From Charina bottae (Eukaryota; Chordata; Lepidosauria; Squamata; Charinaidae), in NCBI GenBank assembly GCA_023362775.1, contig JALMGJ010000014.1, forward strand, positions 1,860,001-1,924,000: DNA of 64,000 nt. The letters run 5' to 3'. The notes below the pieces were generated by a model. It searched no databases. It was given only the letters and a program-made list of their open reading frames with translations, and had not been told where the DNA came from. Within the stretch, counting starts at the first letter, position 1. The number at the start of each line of letters is the position of its first letter. Position numbers and translations under genes: made by a program. Shown here in pieces: positions 9,241-20,561 of the stretch.

Positions 9241-10522
9241 AGAGCCAGTTTGGTCTAGTGGTTAAGGTGCTGGGCTAAAAACCAGGAGACTGAGAGTTCT
9301 AGTCTCGCCTTAGGCAGGAAAGCCGGCTGGGTGACCTTGGGCCAATCCCTCTCTCTTAGCCCTAGGAAGGAGCCAATGGCAAACCAGGAGACTGAGAGTT
9401 CTAGTCCCCCCTTAGGCATGAAAGCCGGCTGGGTGACCTTGGGCCAGTCCCTGTCTCTCAGCCCTAGGAAGGAGCCAATGGCAAACCAGGAGACTGAGAG
9501 TTCTAGTCCCACCTTAGGCATGAAAGCTGGCTGGGTGACCTTGGGCCAGTCCCTGTCTCTCAGCCCTAGGAAGGAGCCAATGGCAAACCAGGAGATTGAG
9601 AGTTCTAGTCCCGCCTTAGGCAGGAAAGCCGGCTGGGTGACCTTGGGCCAGTCCCTCTCTCTCAGCCCTAGGAAGGAGCCAATGGCAAACCAGGAGACTG
9701 AGAGTTCTAGTCCCGCCTTAGGCATGAAAGCCTGCTGGGTGACCTTGGGCCAATCCCTCTCTCTCAGCCCTAGGAAGGAGCCAATAGCAAACCAGGAGAC
9801 AGGGTTCTAGTCTCGCCTTAGGCATGAAAGCCGGCTGGGTGACCTTGGGCCAATCCCTCTCTCTTAGCCCTAGGAAGGAGCCAATGGCAAACCAGGAGAC
9901 TGAGAGTTCTAGTCCCCCCTTAGGCAGGAAAGCCGGCTGGGTGACCTTGGGCCAATCCCTCTCTCTTAGCCCTAGGAAGGAGCCAATGGCAAACCAGGAG
10001 ACTGAGAGTTCTAGTCCCCCCTTAGGCATGAAAGCCGGCTGGGTGACCTTGTGCCAGTCCCTGTCTCTCAGTCCTAGGAAGGAGCCAATGGCAAACCAGG
10101 AGACCGAGAGTTCTAGTCCCGCCTTAGGCATGAAAGCCCGCTGGGTGACCTTGGGCCAATCCCTCTCTCTTAGCCCTAGGAAGGAGCCAATGGCAAACCA
10201 GGAGACTGAGAGTTCTAGTCCCCCCTTAGGCAGGAAAGCCGGCTGGGTGACCTTGTGCCAGTCCCTGTCTCTCAGCCCTAGGAAGGAGCCAATGGCAAAC
10301 CAGGAGACTGAGAGTTCTAGTCCCACCTTAGGCATGAAAGCTGGCTGGGTGACCTTGGGCCAGTCACTCTCTCTCAGCCCAACTCACCTCACAGGGTTGT
10401 TGTTGTGGGGAAAAAAGGAGGAGGAAGGAGTATTAGGCATGTTCGCCGCCTTGAGTTGTTTATAAAAATAATAAAGGCGGGATAAAAAATTAAGAAATAA
10501 AAAAAAATAAAAAAAAAATAAA
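9241..10522 (+). repeat. tRNA-derived SINE with internal 102-bp tandem array (11 units)
   Basis: Largest of the three arrays. The head AGAGCCAGTTTGGTCTAGTGG with box A is followed by eleven box-B copies (near 9295, 9397, 9499, 9601, 9703, 9802, 9904, 10006, 10108, 10210 and 10312). It ends with the usual CCCAACTCACCTCACAGGG and the AATAAAGGCGGGAT tail plus A-rich end. One unit near 9800 is a few bases short (AGACAGGGTTCTAG), which breaks the frame. Two unit types alternate: CCAATCCCTCTCTCTTAG with CCCCCCTTAGG, and CCAGTCCCTGTCTCTCAG with CCCGCCTTAGG. This suggests block duplication rather than unit-by-unit growth. Confidence 0.92.
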
Positions 10523-11487
10523 GCATTGTTTCTTCTTTTCCTATCCTTGGCTAAATAAACTACAGTTGGTTGCATCATAAATGGTGGGGGATAAATCACA
10601 AGGTTGGATTTACCCAACATACTAACCCAATCCAACCAAACTAAATTCTAGCAGAGAGTAGTATAGGAACCTCGCTAATATCTTGGATCAGGGCTAGGTT
10701 CTGAGCCCAGTGTAACATGACAAACCTTGGTCTAGCTGTAAAGATCCTTGTTGCTGCGGGATGCCCATACCCACGTACCAATGAGGAGAAAGAAGAAGCA
10801 GTGCAATTGTGACTACTAATTCTGGACACCATACCCACCCAGGAACTGGTAGAATTTCTCTTCCAACTAGACACATTCAACGAAAGAGTTACCCACCGCT
10901 TCACCCTGTTTTTCCTATTTACACATAGGGTGGAGAATGTCAACCACGTCTTCTGTTCCAGCAATACGTTCCGCAAGCATGCCCATGCAGAAGGAAATAA
11001 AAATGTGGATGCCAACGTGATAAATGTTCATGCAAATCCTTCTAAAAGAAGGGCAAGGTTTTATGAAAATCAATATCTTGTGTTCCCTTCTTCCCCATCT
11101 CCATAAGACAGAAGACAAGAGTTATATAATACAACTTTCCAGTGCCACCTAGTGTTTGAAAAGCAATGTCTAAAGCACTGATTTCATTCCACGGAGCTGG
11201 CACTGGCCTGGGCAGTATAAACTTGTCCAATTGGCACAGCTCTTATTGAAGATACATAATACTCAAGAATATGTTTGGAGAAGGGATTTTTAATCCTGTT
11301 GTTCGAATCCCTTACCTTAATTCACCTTCATTCCTTATGAATACACAGCAAAACCTCTGTCTCTCTCTCTCTCTCTCTCCCTATCTATTCATCTGTTTTC
11401 CATTATGCTCCAACATTTTATTTGCTCCAAACGTATTTAAAAAATACAAAAAACTGTATACTAATTGTCATAGCCAAAAAAGTGTAA
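10523..11487. other. Unique interval
   Basis: Nothing recognised apart from a short (CT)n at 11360-11380. A reverse frame around 10641-11015 shows no domain I know. Confidence 0.35.
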
Positions 11488-11489
11488 AT

Positions 11490-11826
11490 AGGTAAAGGTA
11501 AAGGTTCCCGCCGCACATTTCTGCAGTTGTGTCCGACTCTAGGGGCTGGTGCTCATCTCCGTTTGTTAGCCAAAGAGCCAGCGTTGTCCGAAGACGCTTC
11601 CACGGTCATGTAGCCGCATGACACGCACGGAACGCTGTTACCTACCCACCGAAGTGGTACCTATTAATCTACTTGCATTTGCATGCTTTCAAATTGCTAG
11701 GTTGGCAAGAGCTGGAACTAGTGCGGGAGCTCACTCCGCACGCAGGGCTAGGGATTCGAACCTCCGAATTTGCGATCTTCCGATCGACAAGCCTGGCGTC
11801 TTACCCGCTGAGCCACCACGCCCCCT
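11490..11826 (-). repeat. Sauria SINE, near full length
   Basis: Read on the minus strand, the head GGGGGCGTGGTGGCTCAGCG carries a tRNA-like box A (TGGCTCAGCGGG), then GGTTCGAATCC (box B). The body includes GGTACCACTTCGGTGGGTAG and CCGTGGAAGCGTCTTCGG. The 3' end, CTAGAGTCGGACACAACTG with a CCTTTACCTTTACC tail, matches the Bov-B LINE end known for Sauria SINEs. An extra CGAATTT insertion near box B distinguishes this copy. Confidence 0.88.
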
Positions 11827-11829
11827 CAA

Positions 11830-12114
11830 TGAATCATGCATTTTCACGCAGACTTGAAAAGAGTATATCTGCAATCTGGTGTAGAAACAGAATGGTGCAT
11901 TTGGGGCTTGCTTATAGGCAAATGTGAGAGATCAATTTGAGCTGTCAGGGTCCCCTAAACCCAAATAAACTGTCTGGAACAGGAAGACAGACAGCTGTCC
12001 TTTTGCACCCTGCCTCTTAAAAGATAAACCTGGACTTTGGTTTGGAAGGAAAAATGCACACCAGGTAAAAAGAAAAGAAGGCACAATTGTTCAACTACAA
12101 GAAGTTCTTACCAA
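11830..12114. other. Unique interval
   Basis: No recognised feature. Confidence 0.3.
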
Positions 12115-12116
12115 TA

Positions 12117-12471
12117 CAAGTAATCCTCACTTAACATCCATTCGTTTAGTGATGGTTCGGACTTACGACGGTGCTGAAAAAACCGACTTGCGACCAATCC
12201 TCACACTTACGACCGTCGCAGCATCCCCGCAGTCACGTGATCGCAACTTGGGTTCGCATTTATGACCATTGCAGCATCACTTGGTCACGTGATCGCCATT
12301 TTCAACCTTCCCAGCCGGCTTCTGGCAAACAAAATCAATGAGGAACCATGTGATTCCCTAAACGACCGCCACAAAAAAGGTCGTATAATCAGATTGGAGT
12401 CGCTTAATGACTGCTTTGCTTAGCAACCAAAATTCTGGTCACAATTGTGGTCGTTAAGCGAGGACTACCTG
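12117..12471. mobile_element. Non-autonomous Tc1/mariner (Tigger-like) element
   Basis: Ends read CAAGTAATCCTCACTTAAC and GTTAAGCGAGGACTACCTG, which are inverted repeats of a CAGGTAGTCCTCG type. The element is flanked by TA on both sides (12115-12116 and 12472-12473). The interior is rich in TTACGACC, CACGTGATCGC and AGCCGGCTTCTGGC motifs. No open frame. The TA target and CAG termini suggest pogo/Tigger; this is inference. Confidence 0.7.
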
Positions 12472-12526
12472 TACACAGGCACACTGAGGGTTAGTGTGGT
12501 GGGGGGAAAGGAAGGTGCTGCCGACA

Positions 12527-12637
12527 CAGTGTTTCCTTTCCTTTCCTTAGCAACTTTAAGATGTGTAGACTTCAACTCCCAGAATTCTGGGAGTTGAAGT
12601 CCATGCATCTTAAACTTGCTAAGGTTGAGAAACACTG
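12527..12637. mobile_element. hAT-type miniature element (family CAGTGTTTCTCAACC)
   Basis: The left TIR is degraded (CAGTGTTTCC followed by CTTTCCTTTCC). The core GACTTCAACTCCCAGAATTC is joined directly to its complement, so the central loop is lost. The right TIR AAGGTTGAGAAACACTG is good. Target duplication not evident. Confidence 0.8.
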
Positions 12638-12639
12638 AT

Positions 12640-13973
12640 CTGGGATTTTCTCCTTCCTTTTGCTGGCTTCTCCCTTAACATCAAATTTGGGCCTATTCTG
12701 CTCTGTTTTTGGAGAGTTCTCCTGCTGGTGGATGGATTGAGTAACTCCCTGCCCCTTTTACTTAATCTTCTGTTGGGTTGGAAAGAAGAACGATTACTCA
12801 CCCTGCTGTGGTCACAAGTGCATAGTCTTAAAAAACAAAATCCCTGTCTAATATGGCATCATACATCTCAGGCTTACAGAAGCTTTGCATTCTAGGAGAG
12901 GACAAGACAATTCTCATGTTCTAGCCAAAGAGGGAGAAGGATTAAACTGTCTGAATGACTTTTAGGGAATTACTTGAACACCTGGAGAGCAGGATAGAGT
13001 CTGAGACAAGGCTTGACTCCTTCATGTCGCCCAGAAAGCCATGCTATTATTCTGAGTGGTGAGAGATGTAGTTTCCTGTGGACAGACATTGCCACAAACT
13101 GATCCTTGTTGGCTGCATTTATCGCTGCTCCTTGTCTTGGCAAGAATCAGATGTTGGTCACTGGTCACCATGCGAGGCTGCAATTGAAGCCTCCACTTTC
13201 TAGAATAACATGTTGTGGCATGAATGCCGACAGTTTTCATTTAACAGCAATAATCCTGAGTTTGCTGGCTTGTGTCCCTAGTAAATATCTCTGCTATGGT
13301 TTTTGGTGTGTGGGGGTGTGTGGGGGTTGTTTTTTTTTCCTTTTTGCCCTTTTCAGGAATGTTTTATTAAAACATTAGTGTGATTTTCTGAGTTTTCTAT
13401 TTTCTCCGTTCAGCCAGCACTGACAAGTCTATTTCCTGTCCGTGTCAGTTTTAAATGTATTCCATCATAAGCTCCTCCTGTCCTGCTTTATTTATTTGCT
13501 CATTAAAAATGGACTTAGTTTTGTCTTTGCAATTTGCATGGAGACCAAAACTTCAGGGGATGAGCCAGAGGTACCCCACCCCTGACTTAAGGGACCAGTG
13601 GCTCTCCTTTTCCATGAAAGTAAAAGAAATAGCAAGCTAATGTAATCACCACTTGAACTCTAACTTTGTAGCCAGAAGATGGGGGTACAGATCCCCATAG
13701 TGGAAACTCTGCTCAGCAGACCCATGATGAAATTTTTGGTAAGCATCAGATCTGCCTGTCCTGGTGAATAGAACACTGTATTTGAATACCTTCCTAGTAA
13801 TGCTTGATATCTGAATCCATAATCCCTAGATAGCGTTACCAACGGTATTGTAAGAATTGTAGTCCAAAAAATCAAAAAGATAGTTCCTCTATTGTCGGAG
13901 GTAGACTTTGATTGTCATGAAGCTTAGTGATACTTATCTAATTCCCCCTTCCTTTATTTTCTTTAACAGTAAA
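12640..13973. other. Unique interval
   Basis: About 1.3 kb with no repeat or coding signature recognised. Confidence 0.35.
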
Positions 13974-13981
13974 CTCTAGGG

Positions 13982-14184
13982 CAGAGGTTTCCAAACTTTT
14001 CATGTTGGTGACACTCTTTTTAGACATGCATCATTTTGCGACACACTCTTACAGCAGGGCACAAGGCAGGCACTAGGACCTGCGCGGAATCCTGACAGGG
14101 CTCGGAGGCAGCAGCATCTGCAACACACCCAGACACTGCAGCCGACACACTAACGTGTCGCAACACACAGTTTGGAAAGCTCTG
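13982..14184. mobile_element. hAT-type miniature element (family CAGAGCTTTCCAAAC)
   Basis: TIRs CAGAGGTTTCCAAACTTTTC and ACAGTTTGGAAAGCTCTG. Flanks CTCTAGGG (13974-13981) and CTCTAGAG (14185-14192) match at 7 of 8 bases. The interior holds ACACTCTTACAGCAGGGCAC and GACACACTAACGTGTCG. Two more copies occur at 21276 and 54606. Confidence 0.88.
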
Positions 14185-14192
14185 CTCTAGAG

Positions 14193-14907
14193 CCAATCCA
14201 TCATTCCATAAGCTTTTCCTCTTGCCTGTAAAATCGCTCCCCGTTATTGCCTTTCCTTCCTCTGTTGTGCTTGGTTTTGCACAAGGTAGACTGAAGATGC
14301 AAGAAATGGGCAATCTCAAATGATCAACCCTTCCAAAAGATTCTTTCCAACTCATAATGAGACATCACTGGTAGGTTGATGACCAACATGTCCACTTTCA
14401 AGAAGGCATGGACCCATTCTCTCTCTGTGGGAGCAGGATTTGTAGTCAAACCTTTCTGAGTGATGAAGCCCTTGTGTGCTGTCCCAGTCCACCCCGACTG
14501 TAAGAGCAGCACTTGTTGACAAAATGGCCCTTGTGCCTTTTAAGCATCAACTTGAGAAGAAGGAGCAGGAGGAGGCCACCCTTTTAATGGCAGTCCCCTC
14601 CAGCTTTTATGGTAGAGCTCCAGCCATGGATGCAAAAGGTATCAACCTGGTTCACAGTTTCCAGCAGCAGGCAAGAGAGAGCAGAGAAGGCTCCAGCTTC
14701 TCTGCTTTTTGAGTGAACGGGTGGAATAAACATGCATGATTTAAAGGCAACAAGGTGAATCATAGGTCAGGGAGGCAAACTGAGCAGGGGAAGCAGCTGG
14801 GGCTGAGTGAGAATAAGAGGCCGCAGAACTAACAAAATTGAGGCATAAGAAAGAAGTATGCCAGGTGGTGCAAGGTTGGGTGGAAAGAGAAAGCAGGAGA
14901 CCAAAGA
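14193..14907. other. Unique interval
   Basis: No recognised feature. Confidence 0.35.
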
Positions 14908-14915
14908 CACTAGAG

Positions 14916-15050
14916 CAGTGTTTCTCAACCTTGGCAATTTTAAGATGTGTGGACTTCAACTCCCAGAATTCCCCAGCCAGCCATGCTGGCTGGGGAATTC
15001 TGGGAGTTGAAGTCCACACATCTTAAAATTGCCAAGGTTGAGAAACACTG
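14916..15050. mobile_element. hAT-type miniature element (family CAGTGTTTCTCAACC)
   Basis: Near-perfect long palindrome. Both TIRs are intact, and the 8-bp target duplication CACTAGAG (14908-14915 and 15051-15058) is perfect. The arms meet at CCAGCCAGCCATGCTGGCTGG. Confidence 0.95.
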
Positions 15051-15059
15051 CACTAGAGG

Positions 15060-17362
15060 GTTAGCAACACAACATCTAAAGCTGGCAAAATTTTCAGCCA
15101 ACCCAGGGTGGAGAGGGTTTCCGCTCAGCAGTGAAGAAAGACCCATAACCAAAGGATGAATCAGGGGGTAAGACCAAAAGATAGAGGAACACAACAAAGA
15201 TAAAGAAGACTGTTCCCTAATACTGGCGTTCTTGAAAATATTTCACCTGTGAGTAAGTGGGGGGAGGAGCAGAGGGATTAGCTCCACCACATCATCATGT
15301 AGCTCCCCCCCTTGGCTTCAGCACACATGGCACAAATATCTTGAGAAGTGCAGACAGCTTTGTGTGTTTAATGTCACAGCAGAGGAAATGAGAGAATAAA
15401 GCAGCTTGACCAAAAATGATGATCTGGCTGGTTGGTTTTTAAGCTTGGTTGAGACACGGATAAATATTGTTGCATGTACATATCTTAGGAGATACGTTTT
15501 TGTAAATCAGCCATCATTACCATCAACATTATCTTGCCCAAGAGCAAAATCAGGAGACCCTTTTCATTCAAAGAAGAGGCTCATGAACATGGTGATTGGT
15601 GGACATGTGCTAGAAGTGAGAGCTTTTGTTCCTGTGAAAACAGGTGATTGGCTGGAATCTCACACCACACTAAACATTGAACTCAGGCTAGCAAAAGGCA
15701 GTTGTGTCCCTGTCATATGCATATCCAAACAAATAAGCCATGTTTTGGCTGAAAGCCATGACCTTGTTTTCACAGCTTACTAAAACAATGGCCGGGCATG
15801 TTGAGCCAACAAATGACTGAACTCCATTTTCGCCTAGCCTAGATTGTGGTGCAGATTTGGCAATCTGCATACGGGCAAGCGCTGCAATAGGAAAAGTCAC
15901 AGCAATGGCCATGAATTTAGGAACAGAAGGAATGACTTTAGACTAGGTCAATCTGTTCGTCCATGCAGCCTAGCATTGTCCCATTCGATGGACAGAGGAT
16001 CTTCAGGGGCTTAAGTAGTGGTCCTCCTTCATATGTTCTGCCTCGCAGCCAAGGAACCTCTAGCTCACAACCCAGACACATCCCTTGGAAGCTGTCTGGC
16101 TTCTAAAGGTTCTCCTCTGAAGTCCTGCTTCTTTGTGTAGCCATCTGGCTGCTCGGGATGGGATGCTTTTCTCCTCTTGGCCAGCCAGCAGAGAAGCACT
16201 GCGTAGTTTCACTCTCCAATCTGTATGCCAAAGTTAGGGTATACCTTTGTTTGTTTGGTGGTGACATAGAAAGTGGAGGGTCCTGTTTTTTCCTTCCCAG
16301 AAGTGTTGAGACATGACTGCTTGGGAAAGGCCAGCATCAAGAAGGAGGTTTCCCCCTTCCTATCTAGTCCTTTCAAGCAGAGATGCAGATAATGGAATCT
16401 GAGAGCTTCAATGCAGTGCATGTACTTGGTTGCGGAAGGATGCCAATTCTCCGCAAGATCATCAGGAACCAGGCTGAAGAAGGATCACTAGATATCAAGT
16501 TACAGGAGAGAGAGACCTGTACACCCATGCCAGTCAGTTTGGGGGAAGAAAACATGACCCATGGAAGAATTTCCACAGCCCTCCTGAATTGGCTGTGGAA
16601 GAGCATTCATTCTTATTCTGATCAATCCAAAGTCGTTGCTAGTCTTGTGCTTGATGGATGTCAGAGGGAAGCAAAGTGTCAATAGAAAGAAATAAATCAA
16701 AATACTGAAGATAAGCTGCTTAGGGAAGGAACAAGCTTCTCTGTTGGCTGCTGAAATTGACGGTCAACAAACATCTTCCACCAGCATGAAATTCCATGCT
16801 TGTCTAATCTGCTGATTGCAGAAACAGCAAAGTTTCTCCCTGCAGTGGTGGATTTGTCAACTAATAAACAAAAGAGAAGGAAAGATTCTGTTCTTTTACC
16901 CCAAGGATATACCACCTTGGCCTTCTCCAGCTCCCCAATGCCTGGAGACCCTAGAGATCCCCCAAAAGATGTCTCCAAAGTGCAGTTATTATTACGACAG
17001 AATGAGAACATTATTAAATGGAATGGGAGCCATCATGTTAACTGTACTTAATAAAATTTTAAGAACATTTAACTGTAAATTGAAGAAAATTAAATGTGGC
17101 TCTACCCACTTTTTGGAATGCAAATTCCAACCCTCCACTCAAAGACCAAGGTGAGGCCATCGGTTCAAACAAAATTGTGCACTCTGCTTAGGCTGATCTC
17201 CCCCAAAATAATGTGATTCCCCACCTCTCACCTCATTTCATTTGAGCTGTACACTTCATGACAATTTAAGACTTACAGACTGGGATCCAAGCTGTGCCTG
17301 GCCAAAACTAACAGTGGATTTAGCACCCTAAGTCACCACTAACTTAACAGTGTGCTCCTAGA
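15060..17362. other. Large repeat-free interval
   Basis: About 2.3 kb with no transposon or low-complexity tract. Short frames at 15406-15783 and 16383-16685 (plus) show no domain I know and no clear splice context. Confidence 0.35.
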
Positions 17363-17370
17363 TTCTAGAC

Positions 17371-17542
17371 CAGTGTTTCTCAACCTTAGCAAATTTAAGA
17401 AATGTGGACTTCACCTCCCAGAATTCCCCAGCCAGCATGGCTGGCTGGGGAATTCTGGGAGTTGAAGTCCACGCATGCTGGCTGGGGAATTCTGGGAGTT
17501 GAAGTCCACACATCCTAAAGTTGCCAAGGTTGGGAAACGCTG
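17371..17542. mobile_element. hAT-type miniature element with duplicated right arm
   Basis: TIRs CAGTGTTTCTCAACCTTAGC and GGTTGGGAAACGCTG with a perfect target duplication TTCTAGAC (17363-17370 and 17543-17550). The segment GCTGGCTGGGGAATTCTGGG through GTTGAAGTCCAC occurs twice in a row, so the right arm is repeated once. Confidence 0.92.
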
Positions 17543-17550
17543 TTCTAGAC

Positions 17551-19015
17551 AGAGAATTTTGAGGTGTCAAGAGCCAGTAATCCTGTTCTCTGGATGTCCA
17601 CCTTTTTCATTCCATGGCTATATTTTGCTCATTTTTCAAAAGCTGCTTAAATAATTGACCTTTGGGGAAAAGAAAATACGGGATGTCTTCCAATAGACCT
17701 CCATGAGAACTCATTAAACTGAACCGCAAATGGAAAGGCACAAGCGGTGTGCACGTGGGTATGTTGGAAAGGCCAGCAAATCACTGAGACAGTGATTCCT
17801 GTGCACATTCAGTGGTGCTCTTTGTGACAGATCAGCAGCAGGAAAAATAAGGATTTTAGTTTCAGTGTTAGTATTTTGTTTGTAGGTTTCCTTTGCCTTT
17901 AAAGCAGGAAAAGGTGATGTTTTTAACTCGTGGAGGTCACGGGTTGTCTATCCCCTGCTTTAAAGAGTGCAAAAGGAAGGAAGAAAAAGAAACTTAGACA
18001 CATATTTTGAAATGGAGCAGATGATGCCTCCCCCCACAAAAGAGGCAATGATTATTAGGGGCGAAGGAGGATTCTGGTTTCCTTTTTGTATGTCAGGATG
18101 GCATTACAGGCACAGAGAGGGGCAGAAGGCTACATGCAGAGGAAGCAGTGTTAGCAGACAACTTAACCCGGGGGTGGTGGGAATGCAAGATCCAACAGAT
18201 TGCAGTCGCAACGGCCCGTATGTCACAACCCTCGGGGCTCCACGAGAAGCAGCAGATCAGATCCATCGCTGTCCTTAAGAGTGGCATAAAATCAGCAATG
18301 AGAAACAAATGGAGTCACCGACAGCCGTAGACAGAGGGTGAGCCAAAGGTACCATCAACCGGAGGGGCTGTGGCATCCTATCGCCTTCACAAAAGTGCAT
18401 TCTAGGAGTGTCAAGGAGGCATTAAAGCACAACGGCGTGGAGAGGGGTGGCCTACTTTCCAACACGATGACGTAACAGACCTGAGCTCCGTAAGCCAAAA
18501 GAGATTTCTAGATGTTTCTCCTTGTGCAGGCACTTCATGCAGGGCCCAAAGTGGGATGCAAACTGCATGTACGCTCCAGCCAATGTCCCTTCTATGTTTG
18601 CATTATCAAGTAACTGAAATATAGTCCCATTTAAGAAGAATACCTGGTCCTAGCCTGTTGCCCTCAGGATGTGATGAACTTTGTCCTATAGTCTCTCCTT
18701 CTCCTTCCCCTTCCCCTTCCCCTTCTTCTCCATCACCAAATTTTTCTTATGCTATATTGATACTCCAAGGAAAGGTAACTGCTCTTACCTGGTCCTGTCC
18801 ATCACTGATCTCTTTGGCCAAAATTTCTTTCAACAGATGGCCAGCAGATCAACTGAAAAAACTGAGTGAGATAGCTAGTAAATTGGGCAGGAGAGTCTGT
18901 GTTCACAGTTTGAACTTGGTCCCTCAGCAGCATAAGGAACATCTCTCAGTAAACAGCTGGCCCTTCCATCCCTCCCATTGCAAAAGAAATTTGGTCCTGG
19001 TTTATCTCAAAAATC
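17551..19015. other. Unique interval
   Basis: Contains a CT-rich (CCTTCC)n patch at 18697-18732. No other feature recognised. Confidence 0.35.
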
Positions 19016-19019
19016 GATA

Positions 19020-19165
19020 GCAATCTACCTGCCATATTCTGTACTAGCTGCAGGGTAGTCTCATGTACCGCATATTGCAGTTATCCATGCCAGGTTCCAT
19101 AATAGGAACGAGTGTTACTAGACCAGGAATCGTTATAGTTGGTGCTCTAAAGGCATGGCAAATCA
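19020..19165. repeat. L2/CR1-like LINE 3'-region fragment
   Basis: TTCTGTACTAGCTGCAGGGT, then CGCATATTGCAGTTATCCATGC, matches in outline the amniote L2-type segment also seen at 8155. Degraded. Confidence 0.45.
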
Positions 19166-19169
19166 GTGA

Positions 19170-20510
19170 TTCCCAATCTTTTGGATCTTAAGTTCCACCA
19201 GTTACTTTAAGAAAGAACCTAGATCCCCCCATATTAGAAACAAAACAGAAAACAAAACCACTTTTTCCAAAAAAAGGAAGACATGTCTGTTCCCAAATAT
19301 ATAGTTATGATAGTTATAACTTAGGATAGGTTTTAAAGACTTAATTGAAATTTCAATGATCCTGTGTCCATTTGGATGACTTTTGAGCCCTACCTGTGCT
19401 ACTACTAGGTGTGAACATTCTCTGGACTACTAAGATTTCTTGGATTTTACCAACAAGTTTGAATCAAAGCACATTTGCTGACTTATTCCTTCAAGCCTAG
19501 GGTGACCTGATTTGGAAACCTGGAACCACTATAACTTACATCCCTGCTGGATTCTGGCTCCACTCAGCCTCTACCTGTTGTGTACAAATGGAATGAAATT
19601 TATTTAAATAAGATCTCCGTGGGCCTGGCCTCCTTGGTTCTTCTAGGAATCCATTTGCAGCTAAGCATAGGAAAATGAACTTGTTAATGAAAGGGGATTT
19701 TTCTGCCAATACAAGAAATCAATTCTAAGTGATGACGCGACTTGTGGGAAGAGATACACAATGGAAAGCGAGAATAGTCTATGTTATTGGGGAGAAATTT
19801 AACATATGATGACATCACAAAAGCTTTTAGGAATGTGTCTATTAAAAAAAGTAAGATTACTTTTAAAGTAGGTGTGTTTTAAGACACTCTCATGTTTATT
19901 TAAAAGACACAATATGTTCTGAAAATTTGTTTTCCATCAGGTTTTGTTTCCTTCCAGTAGAAAATACATTCCAATTCTTCCTGTTGTTTTTATCTGGAAG
20001 AATTTCATGCAAACTTTCAACTCAGGATATCATAACTCCTTATGATAGAATTACTCAACCTTCAATAAAGTGGACACCATAGCATTATTCCTTTAAATAG
20101 CTCAACTCTGCTGCTCTCCCCTACTCAAATTTATTTATAGCTAAAGGTATATAAATCACTTGTAGGCTACATAATAACATATTAATAAAAATATTCCATA
20201 GCTTCCCATGGTCCCATTCACTTCCGCATTCATTTTCAAAGAAAAAACTGACAAAAGGACAGAATATAATGCTGACAAAGCGTGGGAACAGAAAGAACAA
20301 AATTGTAGCAGTCTTTTGCAGAAATCTCAGTGATTGATTTGAACAACTTCGGTTCCCTTTGCTCTCATCCCCCCTCCTTCACTGTCAGTAATGCTATAAT
20401 GTTCTCATCACTTCTGGCTTGTGAGTTTTTATTGACTAATATCCTGTAATGTTGCCATCTCTGTTGTAGCTTCCTGACGCCATCCTAGTCCTTGATGAGA
20501 GGGGAACTCA
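19170..20510. other. AT-rich unique interval
   Basis: A CAGTGATTCCCAATCTTTTGG segment at 19166 resembles one end of a hAT element, but I see no matching opposite end. The rest shows no feature. Confidence 0.3.
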
Positions 20511-20512
20511 CC

Positions 20513-20561
20513 AGGAGGAGGAGGAGGAGGAGGAGGAGGAGGAGGAGGAGGAGGAGGAGGA
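20513..20561. repeat. (AGG)n trinucleotide repeat
   Basis: Sixteen nearly perfect AGG/GAG units. The minus strand reads poly-Leu, an artefact. Confidence 0.95.

Noticed and set aside
9241..10522. CRISPR-like array
   Set aside because: The units are contiguous, near identical and have no unique spacers; flanks are SINE head and tail in a vertebrate genome.
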